From positions 1-64,000 of the forward strand of contig CP069394.1 in the NCBI GenBank assembly GCA_016887485.1: a stretch of 64,000 nucleotides of DNA. The letters run 5' to 3'. Of the stretch, positions 25,924-35,066 are shown piece after piece; the first letter of the stretch is position 1, and the number at the start of each line of letters is the position of its first letter. The notes below the pieces were generated by a model. The model had not been told where the DNA came from. It searched no databases and saw only the letters and a program-made list of their open reading frames with translations. This DNA is from Chloroflexota bacterium (lineage in GTDB: Bacteria > Chloroflexota > Anaerolineae > Anaerolineales > Anaerolineaceae). The translations under genes were made by a program, and so were the position numbers.

Positions 25924-26057
25924 ACCCAATACGGGACTATCCACGCCGGATATTGTCAAAATCCAGACTATGGGATATTTGGTTAAGGGCTGATTTTATG
26001 GTTTAATTAACCAACTTTGATAATGCTTATCAGATTTACAAAGAAAAGATATAAAAA

Positions 26058-27272
26058 ATGAGCGATAGTGAAATTCAAACAGCTGCCACCCTGGATGTGA
26101 CGGCTTTGGTCAAGGAAATATTCAATATCCAAAGCGTGACTGCCGGCGGCCAGCAGCAGCGTTACCACTGGCGTTATGTCGGCCATTTGAAGTCAGATGA
26201 CAGCGAGGCCGCTTATGACCGGCTGGCCACGGCATTGAAACCGCAGAGCTGGATCCCATTGTTCCGTGAATCCGGTGATGATCAGATCATCCTGATCGTG
26301 GATCAACCCCCGGAACAGAGAATCGGGCCGGTGTGGGTGAACATCCTCTTGTTTGCGCTCACCATTCTGAGCGTAATGTTCACCGGCGCTCAGTTTGTCG
26401 ATACTGAGGTGACCGATCCCTTCCAACTGTCCCTGATCGGTTTTTTGCAGTTCCTCTGGCAGGGCTGGCCTTTCACGGTTGGGCTGCTGTCGATCCTGAT
26501 GGCGCATGAATTCGGGCATTACCTGGTGGGGCGGGCTCACGGTGAAAAAGTGACGCTGCCCTATTTCATCCCCTTACCCCTTTCCGCTTTTGGGACAATG
26601 GGCGCCTTTATCAATATGAAGGAAGTGCCCCGAAACCGCAAACATCTGCTGGATATCGGCATGGCCGGTCCGCTGATCGGTTTTGTGATTGCAGTGGTTG
26701 TGCTCTTTATCGGCCTGTCACTTTCAAGCCTGGGACCGATTGAGACAAGCCTCCCGGAAGGCTATGTGCATTTCATTGAGGGCAATTCACTGCTCTACCT
26801 TGGCGCGAAGTATCTGACCTTTGGCAAATTGCTGCCCCAGCCGGTCAGTTATGGCGGCGTGGCGCCGTTTGACTATTGGCTGCGCTATTTCTTCACCGGG
26901 CGGCCCTGGCCCCTGGGCGGGCTGGATGTGATCATTCACCCGGTGGCCTGGGCGGGCTGGGCCGGTCTGTTCGTCACGGCTATGAACCTGATCCCAGCCG
27001 GGCAGCTGGATGGCGGCCATATCCTTTATGTGCTGTTCGGTAAGAAAGTCGCCCAGTGGATCTATCCCGTTATCATTGGTAGCTTGGTTGCCCTGGGATT
27101 CTTCTGGAATGGCTGGTGGCTTTGGGCTGGGCTGATCTTCCTTTTCGGACGGCGTTATGCGGAACCCCTGGACCAGATCACCAAGATTGACCGCAAGCGA
27201 AAATGGCTGGGTGTGCTGGCTCTGATCGTGTTCTTTCTGACCTTTATCCCTGTTCCACTGGTAATTATTTAA
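26058..27272 (+). CDS. Site-2 protease family (M50) metalloprotease
   Basis: A 404-residue membrane protein. The N-terminal 90 residues are soluble, followed by about eight transmembrane segments. The zinc motif is HEFGH at 150-154, followed by a YFIPLPLSAFGTMGAFI segment. The third ligand lies in NLIPAGQLDGGH. The architecture resembles the EGY1-like and FtsH-independent M50 group seen in Chloroflexota and plants. The stop overlaps the next start (TAATG), so it is coupled to the solute-binding lipoprotein gene. Whether it cleaves a regulator or that lipoprotein's signal remnant is unknown. Confidence 0.92.
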   Translation: MSDSEIQTAATLDVTALVKEIFNIQSVTAGGQQQRYHWRYVGHLKSDDSEAAYDRLATALKPQSWIPLFRESGDDQIILIVDQPPEQRIGPVWVNILLFALTILSVMFTGAQFVDTEVTDPFQLSLIGFLQFLWQGWPFTVGLLSILMAHEFGHYLVGRAHGEKVTLPYFIPLPLSAFGTMGAFINMKEVPRNRKHLLDIGMAGPLIGFVIAVVVLFIGLSLSSLGPIETSLPEGYVHFIEGNSLLYLGAKYLTFGKLLPQPVSYGGVAPFDYWLRYFFTGRPWPLGGLDVIIHPVAWAGWAGLFVTAMNLIPAGQLDGGHILYVLFGKKVAQWIYPVIIGSLVALGFFWNGWWLWAGLIFLFGRRYAEPLDQITKIDRKRKWLGVLALIVFFLTFIPVPLVII

Positions 27273-28717
27273 TGACTAAATTGAAACTTGGTAAATTAAT
27301 TCTGACCAAGGCCATAGGCCTGATCGTTTTGCTCTCGGTGCTGTTGGCCGCCTGTGCCACAGATGCAACCCTGACACCCACTGTTGACTCGAGCGCTGAG
27401 GCATCGGATGCGACCCAGGCGGCGTTGGAAACCCCAACTCCGCGACCGACAGCAACCCCTTCGCGCCCAATTCAGATGGAAGTGGATGGTGAGGACCTGG
27501 CCGGGATCGTTGTGCGGGTTGTGCACCCCTGGGTGGGTGAGATGGCGGATACACTGGATTCGCTGGCGATGCAATTCTCACTTTACAATGAATGGGATAT
27601 TTGGGTGGAGATGGAATCCGCGGGCAGTGAAGCGGCTGTTGTGGATACGCTGCAATCCGATATCATCGGCGGCAGCCTTCCCGGGCTTGTCATTGTGACG
27701 CCCACGCTGTTGGACCAGTTGAATGGCCAATTTTACACGGTCAATTTGATGAATTATTACACCGATGTGGAGTGGGGGGTGAGCGGCGAGGAACAGGCGG
27801 ATATTCCCGATGTGTTCCTGGACGCATACCGGTCAGATGGGTTGCTTTCCGCCCTGCCGGTTGCACCGCAGGCAACCCTGTTCTTTTACAATCAGACCTG
27901 GGGGCAGGAGTTGGGTTTTGCCGGGCTACCCACCACAGCAGACGACTTGGAGAAAATGCTCTGCGATGCGGCTTATCAAAACAATGTGGATGATGTGGAT
28001 CGGACCGATGGCACCGGCGGCTGGCTGGTGAACCTCGACCCCGACGTACTCCTTTCATGGTATGCCGCTTTTGGCGGGGTGCTGGACCCCGAAACCCTTG
28101 AATTCAACAATGAAGCCGGCCAGCAAGCCTTTACCTACCTGGAGACTTTGAGGACGAAAGGCTGCGCCTGGGAATCGGTCAATGTTGATCCTTATGCCTA
28201 TTTCGCTGAAAGGTTGACGATCCTCTTTGCAGGGGATACCAGTCAGATACCGCAATTAAAAAACTGGATGGCTTCGACCGGCAGCCAGGATAACTGGATG
28301 GTAGCGCCCTTTGTGGGCACCGTGGATAGCCCTGTTGTGGTGGATGGCCCTGCGATGTCCATGACGGCCAATTCCGCTGAGATCCAGATGGCCAGCTGGC
28401 TGTTCATGAAATATCTGCTTACGCCGGAAGCTCAGGCACGATTGGCGCAAACGGCTTATTCCATCCCGGTGCGGGAATCGGCTTTGAACCTGATGGAGGA
28501 TTTCGCAGTCCGCAATCCGGAGTGGCTATTGGCCTATCAGTTCACGAGTGATGCTATTGCCGCACCGGTTTCTGAAGCCTGGGGTATTAAACAATGGCTC
28601 CTGCAGGATGCTGTCTTCCAACTGCTGCAGCTGGACGCAAACGATTCGATCAAGGCTGAAGACGTTTTGGAGCAACTGGATATCATGATGAACGAACTGG
28701 AAGGGACAACGCCCTAA
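27272..28717 (+). CDS. Extracellular solute-binding lipoprotein (ABC family 1-like)
   Basis: A 481-residue protein. The ATG at 27272 overlaps the preceding stop. The signal peptide ends in the lipobox LLAAC (Cys at about residue 28), followed by a Thr/Pro-rich linker. The remainder resembles periplasmic binding proteins for sugars: [17 protein letters not shown], a [13 protein letters not shown] region, FAGDTS and the C-terminal [20 protein letters not shown] and YSIPVR motifs. No permease or ATPase gene is adjacent, so its transporter, if any, is elsewhere. Its stop overlaps the RNase HI start. Confidence 0.82.
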   Translation: MTKLKLGKLILTKAIGLIVLLSVLLAACATDATLTPTVDSSAEASDATQAALETPTPRPTATPSRPIQMEVDGEDLAGIVVRVVHPWVGEMADTLDSLAMQFSLYNEWDIWVEMESAGSEAAVVDTLQSDIIGGSLPGLVIVTPTLLDQLNGQFYTVNLMNYYTDVEWGVSGEEQADIPDVFLDAYRSDGLLSALPVAPQATLFFYNQTWGQELGFAGLPTTADDLEKMLCDAAYQNNVDDVDRTDGTGGWLVNLDPDVLLSWYAAFGGVLDPETLEFNNEAGQQAFTYLETLRTKGCAWESVNVDPYAYFAERLTILFAGDTSQIPQLKNWMASTGSQDNWMVAPFVGTVDSPVVVDGPAMSMTANSAEIQMASWLFMKYLLTPEAQARLAQTAYSIPVRESALNLMEDFAVRNPEWLLAYQFTSDAIAAPVSEAWGIKQWLLQDAVFQLLQLDANDSIKAEDVLEQLDIMMNELEGTTP

Positions 28718-29151
28718 TGGCCGAAAAGAAAGCAGTCACAATTTATACCGATGGCGCATGCACCGGCAACCCTGGCCCGGGCGGGTGGGGGGCAATTTTG
28801 CGTTCCGGCAGCCATGAGAAGGAAATCTCAGGCGGTGAGGTGGACACCACCAATAACCGGATGGAGCTGCGGGCGGCTTTGGAGGCTTTACGTGCGTTGA
28901 CGGAACCCTGCCAGGTGACTTTATATACCGATTCGGAATATCTGAAAAAAGGCATTACGGAATGGATGCCAGGCTGGAAGCGGCGCAACTGGCGGCGCAA
29001 GGGGGGGAAACTCGCCAATGTGGACCTCTGGATGAAGCTGGATGAGGAAATCAGCCGTCATGAGGTGGCATGGCACTGGGTGCGCGGGCATGCCGGACAT
29101 GTGATGAATGAACGGGTGGATAAACTGGCTCGAAAAGCGATACCGAAGTAA
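28717..29151 (+). CDS. rnhA: Ribonuclease HI
   Basis: A 144-residue enzyme that cleaves RNA in RNA-DNA hybrids. The four metal-binding carboxylates are present: Asp12 ([11 protein letters not shown]), Glu50 ([12 protein letters not shown]), Asp72 (YTDSEY) and Asp135 (NERVDKLAR). The basic handle region ([13 protein letters not shown]) is also there. The length is normal for the family. The start overlaps the preceding stop (TAATG), so it is translationally coupled to the lipoprotein gene although the functions look unrelated. Confidence 0.97.
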   Translation: MAEKKAVTIYTDGACTGNPGPGGWGAILRSGSHEKEISGGEVDTTNNRMELRAALEALRALTEPCQVTLYTDSEYLKKGITEWMPGWKRRNWRRKGGKLANVDLWMKLDEEISRHEVAWHWVRGHAGHVMNERVDKLARKAIPK

Positions 29152-29330
29152 ATAGTAGCTGTTGTAAACGTCTGTCTTATACTGATCTTAAACCCCAATT
29201 TCTATAATTATCATCAGAGCTTCAAGGATTCATGAAATCTTGAAGCATATTAACTTCGAGTCGAGAAAACTACCGGCTGGCATATTATTGCCCGTCTATT
29301 TGTGTTTTTAGACGAGAGGAGTTCTTCTTA

Positions 29331-29651
29331 TTGAAAAAGTTTAATCGTGTGTTTGCGTTGATCCTGTTTCTGGCCTTGTCAGTTGGCGTTTTGCTGAGCA
29401 GCTGCACCCTAAAAAATGACTGCATGGCTGATGACCCCCATCCCATTGGTCTGAATATTGCTGAAAATTATTCAGTGGATTATGACCAGGTGATGGTGTG
29501 GTATTGCGAGGATCACGAATTTGATGACATCATTCTGGCCCTTGAAACGGCAGATCTCGTCCCAAGTTTTTCTGGAGACGCCCTATTAGCGATGCGAGGA
29601 GACGGGCTTTCCTGGGATGAGATATGGCTGGATATTGGGCTGACAAATTAA
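29331..29651 (+). CDS. Small lipoprotein with a domain shared with the next gene
   Basis: A 106-residue protein starting at TTG with GAGGAG about 10 nt upstream. The signal peptide ends in the lipobox LLSSC (Cys at about residue 25). The mature part has YSVDYDQVMVWYC, FDDIILALETA and LSWDEIWLDIGL. The same spacing of motifs occurs in the downstream protein (YEVSYEELVGYYC, IGEIALALATI, LGWGEIWQELGL). It therefore contains little besides this about 75-residue unit, for which I know no name. The upstream gap (29152-29330) has a hairpin with GCTTCAAG and CTTGAAGC arms, and a TATAAT near 29203. Confidence 0.65.
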   Translation: MKKFNRVFALILFLALSVGVLLSSCTLKNDCMADDPHPIGLNIAENYSVDYDQVMVWYCEDHEFDDIILALETADLVPSFSGDALLAMRGDGLSWDEIWLDIGLTN

Positions 29652-29676
29652 AGCCATATAAAGTTTGGAGGTATTG

Positions 29677-30492
29677 ATGACAAAGAGAGGCCTGACTATA
29701 GTTGTTGCTGTTGTGTTACTGGCCTTCGCATGGGTTGGTGTGGTTTACGCTCAGGACGATACGGGATATCCCGTTGATGAGACTGAAACCGCCGTACCTA
29801 CGGAGACAGAAACACCAGAACCCACGGAGGTTCCAACCGAAGAGTCAACACAGGACCCCACGCAAGAACCGACGGAGGATCCGACGACTGAGCCCACTGA
29901 GGAGCCAACCCCGGCGCCCACAGAGGACCCGACTGAAGAACCGCCAGTGGATCCGACTGAGACAGATGTGCCTGTTGATACACCGGTTGAGGATAATCCG
30001 GTTTGCACAGGTGAACGAGAGCATCCGGTTTTAGCTGGGCTGGCAGCCCGTTATGAAGTTTCCTATGAGGAGCTCGTTGGATATTACTGTGTCAATGACA
30101 TGGGCATCGGCGAAATTGCTCTTGCACTGGCCACAATTCAACAGACAGATGGGGCGGTTGACCTTCCCACTTTGCTCTCACAAAGGACCGATGGTGATTT
30201 GGGTTGGGGTGAAATCTGGCAGGAACTTGGCCTGACCGGTCAGGATCATGGCGGCCTTGCCCTGGGTCATTTGAAGAAGGAAAAGGAGCGAAACCAGGTT
30301 CAGGATCAGATCACCAATGAAGGTGAAGATGATTCTATCCAGAATGAGGAAAAGCTCAAAAAAGATAAGGAAGATAAACCCGTCAATTCACCTCCTGGGC
30401 AGGAGAAAAAGAATAAGGATGGCGGTGAATTCATGCCACCCGGCCAGGAAGACAAGATGGATGACGGTAAGCGTGGAAATGGCCACCACTAA
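29677..30492 (+). CDS. Secreted protein with Pro/Thr/Glu repeat linker and shared C-terminal domain
   Basis: A 271-residue protein from the ATG at 29677, after GGAGGT. The signal peptide ends near VYAQ. Residues about 30-105 are a low-complexity linker made of EPTEDP and DPTEEP-type repeats. Residues about 108-190 hold the domain shared with the upstream lipoprotein, including the Cys of GYYC and the GWGEIWQELGL end. The last 80 residues are very rich in Lys, Asp and Glu, with PPGQE repeats. It is probably exported and exposed at the cell surface. The two genes are 25 bp apart and likely co-transcribed. Confidence 0.7.
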   Translation: MTKRGLTIVVAVVLLAFAWVGVVYAQDDTGYPVDETETAVPTETETPEPTEVPTEESTQDPTQEPTEDPTTEPTEEPTPAPTEDPTEEPPVDPTETDVPVDTPVEDNPVCTGEREHPVLAGLAARYEVSYEELVGYYCVNDMGIGEIALALATIQQTDGAVDLPTLLSQRTDGDLGWGEIWQELGLTGQDHGGLALGHLKKEKERNQVQDQITNEGEDDSIQNEEKLKKDKEDKPVNSPPGQEKKNKDGGEFMPPGQEDKMDDGKRGNGHH

Positions 30493-30510
30493 CTAGTAAT
30501 TTTGTAAACC

Positions 30511-30548
30511 AAAAGCCCCTTCTTGATGATTCAAGAAGGGGCTTTTTT
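30511..30548. terminator. Bidirectional terminator between the secreted-protein pair and the copper operon
   Basis: AAAAGCCCCTTCTTGA (30511-30526) pairs perfectly with TCAAGAAGGGGCTTTT (30531-30546). Flanking runs of A and T suit termination from both strands. Confidence 0.85.
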
Positions 30549-30563
30549 ATTGTTTCTCAATTT

Positions 30564-31019
30564 CTAAGGTTCGACCGGATAGCCCGCCTGAATCCAGGCA
30601 TCGAGACCACCCAGGATCGGATTGGACCGTTCAAAACCAGACTGTAAGAGGATGAACGCCGCACGGGCGCTCGTGTTCTCAGCCGGTCAGGTACAGTAGG
30701 TGATGTACCAGGTCGAAGGGTTGAGTTCGTTGATCCTATTTTCCAGCTGATCCAAGGGTATGTTGATTGCTCCTGCGATATGCTGCTGGGCGAATTGGTC
30801 CTCGCTTCGAGTATCCAAAATCACGGCCCCATTTTGCTGGGCTTGATAGGATTCTTCTGCTGTGACCCGGACGACTTCGTCCTGACTGGATACGGCTGTG
30901 GGGTTTTCGATATTGGCTTGTCGTGCATTATTGGCAATCGCCAACCCGACGATACTGATAAGTACCACACCTCCCATCAGGAGGATTGGAAGCAGACCGC
31001 TTTTCTTTTTCTTTTTCAT
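30564..31019 (-). CDS. Selenocysteine-containing rhodanese-like protein (UGA read as Sec at residue 111)
   Basis: A conventional reading stops at the TGA at 30689-30687 after 110 residues. The frame then stays open for 40 more codons to TAG at 30566-30564. Those codons encode the rest of a rhodanese domain (PAENTSARAAFILLQSGF, then PILGGLDAWIQAGYPVEP). With the UGA as Sec the active-site segment reads YCTUPAENTS, a known selenoprotein arrangement with Cys109 and Sec111. Residues 9-30 are a transmembrane anchor after a poly-Lys start. The domain begins near residue 48 and VILDTRSEDQF is typical. tRNA-Sec is encoded at 4807-4901. It is the last gene of the csoR-copZ-copA operon. A thiol or selenol redox or copper-handling role is inference. 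Confidence 0.88.
30654..30678 (-). promoter_or_regulatory. Candidate bacterial SECIS hairpin in the rhodanese mRNA
   Basis: Just after the UGA, GAA-CACG and CGTG-(CGGCG)-TTC can pair around a 6-nt loop AGCGCC, with the loop 17-22 nt downstream of the UGA. That matches the distance of bacterial SECIS elements, which bind SelB. The fold was drawn by eye. Confidence 0.45.
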
Positions 31020-31045
31020 TGAACCACCTTTTTATCTACGAATAA

Positions 31046-33466
31046 TTATTTAAACCGGCGAAGCCGGAGGCTGTTGGTTACAACAAAAACACTGCTAAAG
31101 GACATTGCACCGGCAGCCAGCATTGGGTTTAGCAAGCCCATGGCCGCTGCGGGGATCAAGATCACGTTATAGATGAATGCCCAGAACAGGTTTTGTTTAA
31201 TGGTTTTGAGGGTCTTGCGGGAGAGGGCAATGGCTTTGGGAACGCCACGCAGGTCACCGCTGATCAACACGACCGGGGCAGAGGCCATGGCGACATCCGT
31301 ACCGGTGCCGATGGCAATCCCGATATCGGCTTGCGCCAGGGCGGGGGCGTCATTGATCCCGTCACCGACCATGGCGACGATCTCACCTTTTTCTTGCAAC
31401 CCTTTGACCTGAGTGGCCTTTTCACCCGGCAGCACTTCAGCCAGGACCTGGTCCACACCGACCTGACGGCCGATGGCTTCGGCTGTTTTTTGATTGTCGC
31501 CGGTGACCATGGCCACTTTCAGGCCCATCTTGTGCAGTTCGGCGATGGCTTCGAGGGAGCCATCCTTGACCGTATCGGCCACACCAATGGCCGCAGCCAG
31601 TTGGTTATCCACGGCGATCAGAATGACGGTGTTAGCCGCTTCTTCAAGCTCGTGAATGGCTGGTTTAAGTGGGCTGATATCAATGTTCTCTGCTGCCATC
31701 AAGCGCTGGTTACCGACCAACACCTGTTTGCCGTCCACTTCCGCCCGGACGCCTTGCCCGGCGATAGCCGAAAAGCCCAGAGGTTCGCCCAGTCGCAGGT
31801 CACGGGAATTGGCTTCTGCGGTCAGGGCTTCGCTCAGGGGATGTTCGCTCCCGGTCTCGGCGGAGGCGGACAAACGGATTAGTTCATCCTCGCCATCCGG
31901 GAAATCATGGAGATGGATAGCGGTGACGGCCGGCTGACCTTTGGTGATTGTGCCGGTTTTATCCAGTACGACGGTGGTGATGGCTCCGGCTTGTTCCAGG
32001 CTTTCACTCTTTTTGATCAGGATGCCCAGTTGCGCACCCTTGCCTGTACCAACCATGACAGCGGTGGGTGTTGCCAGCCCCATTGCGCAGGGGCAGGCGA
32101 TGACCAGCACGGCGACCATGTTGATCAGGGCGCGGGTGAACAGGCTGACATTGGCGTCAGCGGGTAAGGGTACCAGGAAGTACCAGACCACGAAGGTGAC
32201 GGCAGCGATACCGATCACGGTGGGGACGAAGATCGCCGAGATCTTATCGACAAGATTTTGGATGGGGGCTTTGCTGGCCTGGGCTTCTTCTACCAGTTTG
32301 ATGATCTGCGCCAGGGCTGTTTCCTTCCCAATCCGGGTGGCTTCAAATTTTAGCAGGCCCAGTTTGTTGATTGTGCCGCCGATGACTTCGTTACCTGGGT
32401 TTTTGCCCACAGGCAGGGATTCGCCGGTCAGCATGGATTCATCCACACTGGAGCGGCCATCCACCACAACGCCATCTACCGGGATTTTCTCACCAGGATG
32501 GACCAGGACCAGATCGCCAACATCCACCTGATCAATCGGCACTTCAATTTCAACGCCATCTCGGATGATGTAGGCTTTGCGGGGTCGCAGGTTCATTAGC
32601 TTGCGGATTGCATCGCTGGCGCCGCCTTTGGCCCGGGCTTCAAAGTATTTCCCAAGCCGTACCAGGGTGATGATCATCGCAGAGGTCTCAAAATAGGCAT
32701 GTCCGGGGATCAATCCCAGGGTGATCGGGATGGAATAGAAATAAGCTGCGGAGGAACCAAGCGCTACCAATACGTCCATATTGGCCGACCCGCTGAGGAT
32801 GGACTTGAAACCGTTCTGGTAGTATTGCCAGCCGACATAAAATTGTACGGGCGTTGCCAGGGCCCACAGCACATAGTTCAGCCAGGGCAGGTTGGCGATC
32901 GATGCGGGCAGCAGGCCCATATCGCGGCCCATTGAAAGGATGAACAGCGGGAGGGTGAAAATCACACCGGCGATCAGCAGACGGCGCTGTTGTTGGATTT
33001 CCTTCTGACGGGCAGTGGCTTCAGCGTCTTCCATATTTGCGCCATCTTCAGCCACTTCGAACCCCGCTGAGCGGATGGCCCGGCGAAGCTCATTCTGGCT
33101 GATGATTGTAGGGACGTATTTTACAGAGGCTTTTTCAGTGGCTTGGTAAGCAGAGGCTTCAATCACACCATCCAGGGCGTTGAGGACTTTTTCGAGCCGT
33201 TTGACATCCGCCGCATCCGATAAATTGCGGATGGAGAGGGAGGCCTGGCCCATTGCCACATCGTAGCCGGCCCGCTGGACCCGGGTTATCATGTCCGTCA
33301 AGGTGGCTTTCGTTGGATCGTAGCTTACGGCAGCGCGTTCTGATGAAAGGTTCACATTGGCGGTATCAACGCCATCCACCTTCTTCAGGTTGCGCTCCAC
33401 CGTTGCTACGCAGTTGGCGCACGTCATCCCCAGGATGGGGAGCGTGGCATGTTTTTCGTTTGCCAT
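31046..33466 (-). CDS. copA: Copper-translocating P1B-type ATPase
   Basis: An 806-residue membrane ATPase that exports Cu(I) from the cytoplasm. The N-terminal metal-binding domain has GMTCANC (Cys16, Cys19). A second ferredoxin-like domain (about residues 78-145) keeps the fold pattern but has no Cys-x-x-Cys. The transmembrane metal site is Cys458-Pro-Cys460. The phosphorylated aspartate is Asp502 in DKTGT. TGES, a GSEHPL-type nucleotide-binding motif and [20 protein letters not shown] are present. It lies 7 bp after copZ and is followed by the Sec-rhodanese gene, all on one strand under CsoR. Confidence 0.95.
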   Translation of the reverse strand: MANEKHATLPILGMTCANCVATVERNLKKVDGVDTANVNLSSERAAVSYDPTKATLTDMITRVQRAGYDVAMGQASLSIRNLSDAADVKRLEKVLNALDGVIEASAYQATEKASVKYVPTIISQNELRRAIRSAGFEVAEDGANMEDAEATARQKEIQQQRRLLIAGVIFTLPLFILSMGRDMGLLPASIANLPWLNYVLWALATPVQFYVGWQYYQNGFKSILSGSANMDVLVALGSSAAYFYSIPITLGLIPGHAYFETSAMIITLVRLGKYFEARAKGGASDAIRKLMNLRPRKAYIIRDGVEIEVPIDQVDVGDLVLVHPGEKIPVDGVVVDGRSSVDESMLTGESLPVGKNPGNEVIGGTINKLGLLKFEATRIGKETALAQIIKLVEEAQASKAPIQNLVDKISAIFVPTVIGIAAVTFVVWYFLVPLPADANVSLFTRALINMVAVLVIACPCAMGLATPTAVMVGTGKGAQLGILIKKSESLEQAGAITTVVLDKTGTITKGQPAVTAIHLHDFPDGEDELIRLSASAETGSEHPLSEALTAEANSRDLRLGEPLGFSAIAGQGVRAEVDGKQVLVGNQRLMAAENIDISPLKPAIHELEEAANTVILIAVDNQLAAAIGVADTVKDGSLEAIAELHKMGLKVAMVTGDNQKTAEAIGRQVGVDQVLAEVLPGEKATQVKGLQEKGEIVAMVGDGINDAPALAQADIGIAIGTGTDVAMASAPVVLISGDLRGVPKAIALSRKTLKTIKQNLFWAFIYNVILIPAAAMGLLNPMLAAGAMSFSSVFVVTNSLRLRRFK

Positions 33467-33473
33467 AGGGTTG

Positions 33474-33680
33474 TCAGTCTACTACGGGGTAATTGATCTC
33501 CGCCAAGGTGTCACGCAGGGCTTGTTCTGTGGCGGGTTCGTCATACTCAACCGTCACGAGCTTCGTGTTCAGATCAGCGTTGACTTTGGAAACGCCTTCC
33601 AGATCGGAAAGTTCCATAGATATGGTATGGGTGCAGTGGTTGCAGTGCATGGCGGGAACGTTTAAAGCAATTGTCTTCAT
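33474..33680 (-). CDS. copZ: Copper chaperone, heavy-metal-associated domain protein
   Basis: A 68-residue single-domain protein. The start at 33680 is set by TAGGAGAAA about 5 nt upstream. The metal-binding motif is MHCNHC (Cys13, Cys16), and the C-terminal EINYPVVD closes the fold. It would carry Cu(I) to CopA, encoded 7 bp downstream. Confidence 0.93.
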   Translation of the reverse strand: MKTIALNVPAMHCNHCTHTISMELSDLEGVSKVNADLNTKLVTVEYDEPATEQALRDTLAEINYPVVD

Positions 33681-33718
33681 GGGGTTTCTCCTAACCAATA
33701 AGTGTTTTGTTGAAAGAA

Positions 33719-33994
33719 TTAACTACGGTTGGCAGCATCAAAAACTTCAGTGACCTCATTGAGCACGCGCTGCCTTTCTGCTGGGTCATTATCCTGGATG
33801 GCACTCAGGACACATGAATTCAGATGTCCGTCAAGGATTTGAGAGCTGACCTTGTTGAGAGCACCTTGGACAGCCTGGATCTGGCGGATGATGTCAATAC
33901 AATATTTATCTTCTTCCAGCATCCTCTGGATCCCGCGAATGTGTCCTTCGATGGTCTTTAGCCTTTGAATTTCGTCTTTATGGTCATGTACCAT
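33719..33994 (-). CDS. csoR: CsoR family copper-sensing repressor
   Basis: A 91-residue all-helical repressor. The Cu(I) ligands Cys32 (KYCIDII), His57 and Cys61 (GHLNSCV) match the Cys-His-Cys trio of CsoR. The start has an AGGAGAAAAACC-type site upstream. It is the first gene of the copper operon and faces a G/C palindrome upstream (34011-34036) that fits a CsoR operator, so it most likely represses its own operon until copper binds. A nickel or persulfide sensor of the same family is less likely given the linked copZ and copA. Confidence 0.93.
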   Translation of the reverse strand: MVHDHKDEIQRLKTIEGHIRGIQRMLEEDKYCIDIIRQIQAVQGALNKVSSQILDGHLNSCVLSAIQDNDPAERQRVLNEVTEVFDAANRS

Positions 33995-34010
33995 CTGGTT
34001 TTTCTCCTAA

Positions 34011-34036
34011 TACCCCTCCCCCAGGGGGGGTGGGTA
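34011..34036 (-). promoter_or_regulatory. Predicted CsoR operator
   Basis: A 26-bp G/C-tract palindrome with outer arms TACCC and GGGTA around a C run and a G run. This is the form of known CsoR sites. It is 17 bp upstream of the csoR start codon. Confidence 0.75.
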
Positions 34037-34167
34037 AGTTAATTTAGATAAATAATACTATATTAGTCACAATAAGTCAATTAGAAATGTAATAAATACG
34101 ATTTTGATTGCCGATGTGCTTCCAGGGGGGAACCAGTATAATAAACGCTGGTTTATTGGAGGATGAT

Positions 34168-35061
34168 TTGCAAAAGAAACAGCTAGGCCTGCTGCTCATG
34201 TCCATCTCGGCGATTGGGCTGGGGGTGACGACGATCTTGATGAAAATATTGCCTGCCGAATCCGGGATGACGCCCGGGCAGATAGCGGTTTGGCGCTTCC
34301 TCATTGCCGCACCTCTGATGTGGCTCCTCACGATGGTTCAAAAGAAGGATAAGAATGTTATCCCGGACAAAATGGGGTGGCTGATTGCATTGGGTGGAAT
34401 TTATTCCATGGCGAGTTTGTTTGCACTGTTGGCTCTGCGCCGGCTGCCATCTTCAATTTACGTCATCATCCTGTTCTTCTATCCCTCGCTGGTTGTGATC
34501 TATCACCTTTTGCGACGCAAGCCCGTTCCGCGCCTCTGGTGGCTGGGATTGCCGATGACGGTGATCGGCTTGATCCTGACTGTTGCACAATTTGGACAGC
34601 CTGTGGAACTGGACCTGCTTGGGATTCTGCTTACGGTTCTCAATGGCCTGGCGATCATCGCCTATACGCTCCTGAGCGAAAAGGTCTTTGCAGGGATGGG
34701 TGACCGTCAACTCGGTTCCACCTGGGTGATGACCGGGGCGATGATGATCGGGCTGGGTTTGATTGCGCTTTATGGTTTTGCAATGCCTCAATCCCTGATG
34801 GGCTGGGTGTATTTGCTGACCTTAGGAGTTGTTGGTACTCTCATTCCTATCTATGCCATGAATGTCGGCATCCAAATGCTTGGGTCGGCTCGCAGTTCGG
34901 TTGTTTCCACCCTGCAGCCGGTTGTGGCAGTGCTGGCCTCTACGATCTTCCTGAATGAAGAGCTGACGCCCTGTCAATGGCTGGGTGGTGCCATTGTAAT
35001 CATAGCGATCGTCCTCCTGCAGCGCAGCCCAGATGCTCATTCTGGGATTAGAGGTGAATAA
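34168..35061 (+). CDS. DMT superfamily (EamA) transporter
   Basis: A 297-residue protein starting at TTG, chosen because GGAGG lies 6 nt upstream. It has ten hydrophobic segments in two EamA halves, with the internal repeat visible as ...GVTTILMKIL... and ...LGVVGTLIPIYAMNVGIQMLG.... TATAAT at 34137-34142 is a likely -10. Such carriers export amino acids, purines or other metabolites, and the substrate is unknown. Its stop is 5 bp from the next DMT gene, so the two may be co-transcribed. Confidence 0.85.
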   Translation: MQKKQLGLLLMSISAIGLGVTTILMKILPAESGMTPGQIAVWRFLIAAPLMWLLTMVQKKDKNVIPDKMGWLIALGGIYSMASLFALLALRRLPSSIYVIILFFYPSLVVIYHLLRRKPVPRLWWLGLPMTVIGLILTVAQFGQPVELDLLGILLTVLNGLAIIAYTLLSEKVFAGMGDRQLGSTWVMTGAMMIGLGLIALYGFAMPQSLMGWVYLLTLGVVGTLIPIYAMNVGIQMLGSARSSVVSTLQPVVAVLASTIFLNEELTPCQWLGGAIVIIAIVLLQRSPDAHSGIRGE

Positions 35062-35066
35062 AGGTT

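Noticed and set aside
26010-26057. Leaderless promoter at the second site-2 protease gene (ATATAAA two bases before the ATG)
   Set aside because: The box is too close to the start codon to place the transcript start upstream of it, and no -35 is present at the right distance.
29780-29990. Possible short tandem repeat array resembling CRISPR
   Set aside because: The periodicity is codon-based (Pro-Thr-Glu units) inside a reading frame. There are no constant repeats separated by unique spacers and no cas genes.
29751-30008. Antisense frame with SVGSSVGSGV repeats
   Set aside because: It is the mirror of the EPTEDP-repeat linker in the secreted protein on the plus strand. The low complexity comes from the repeat.
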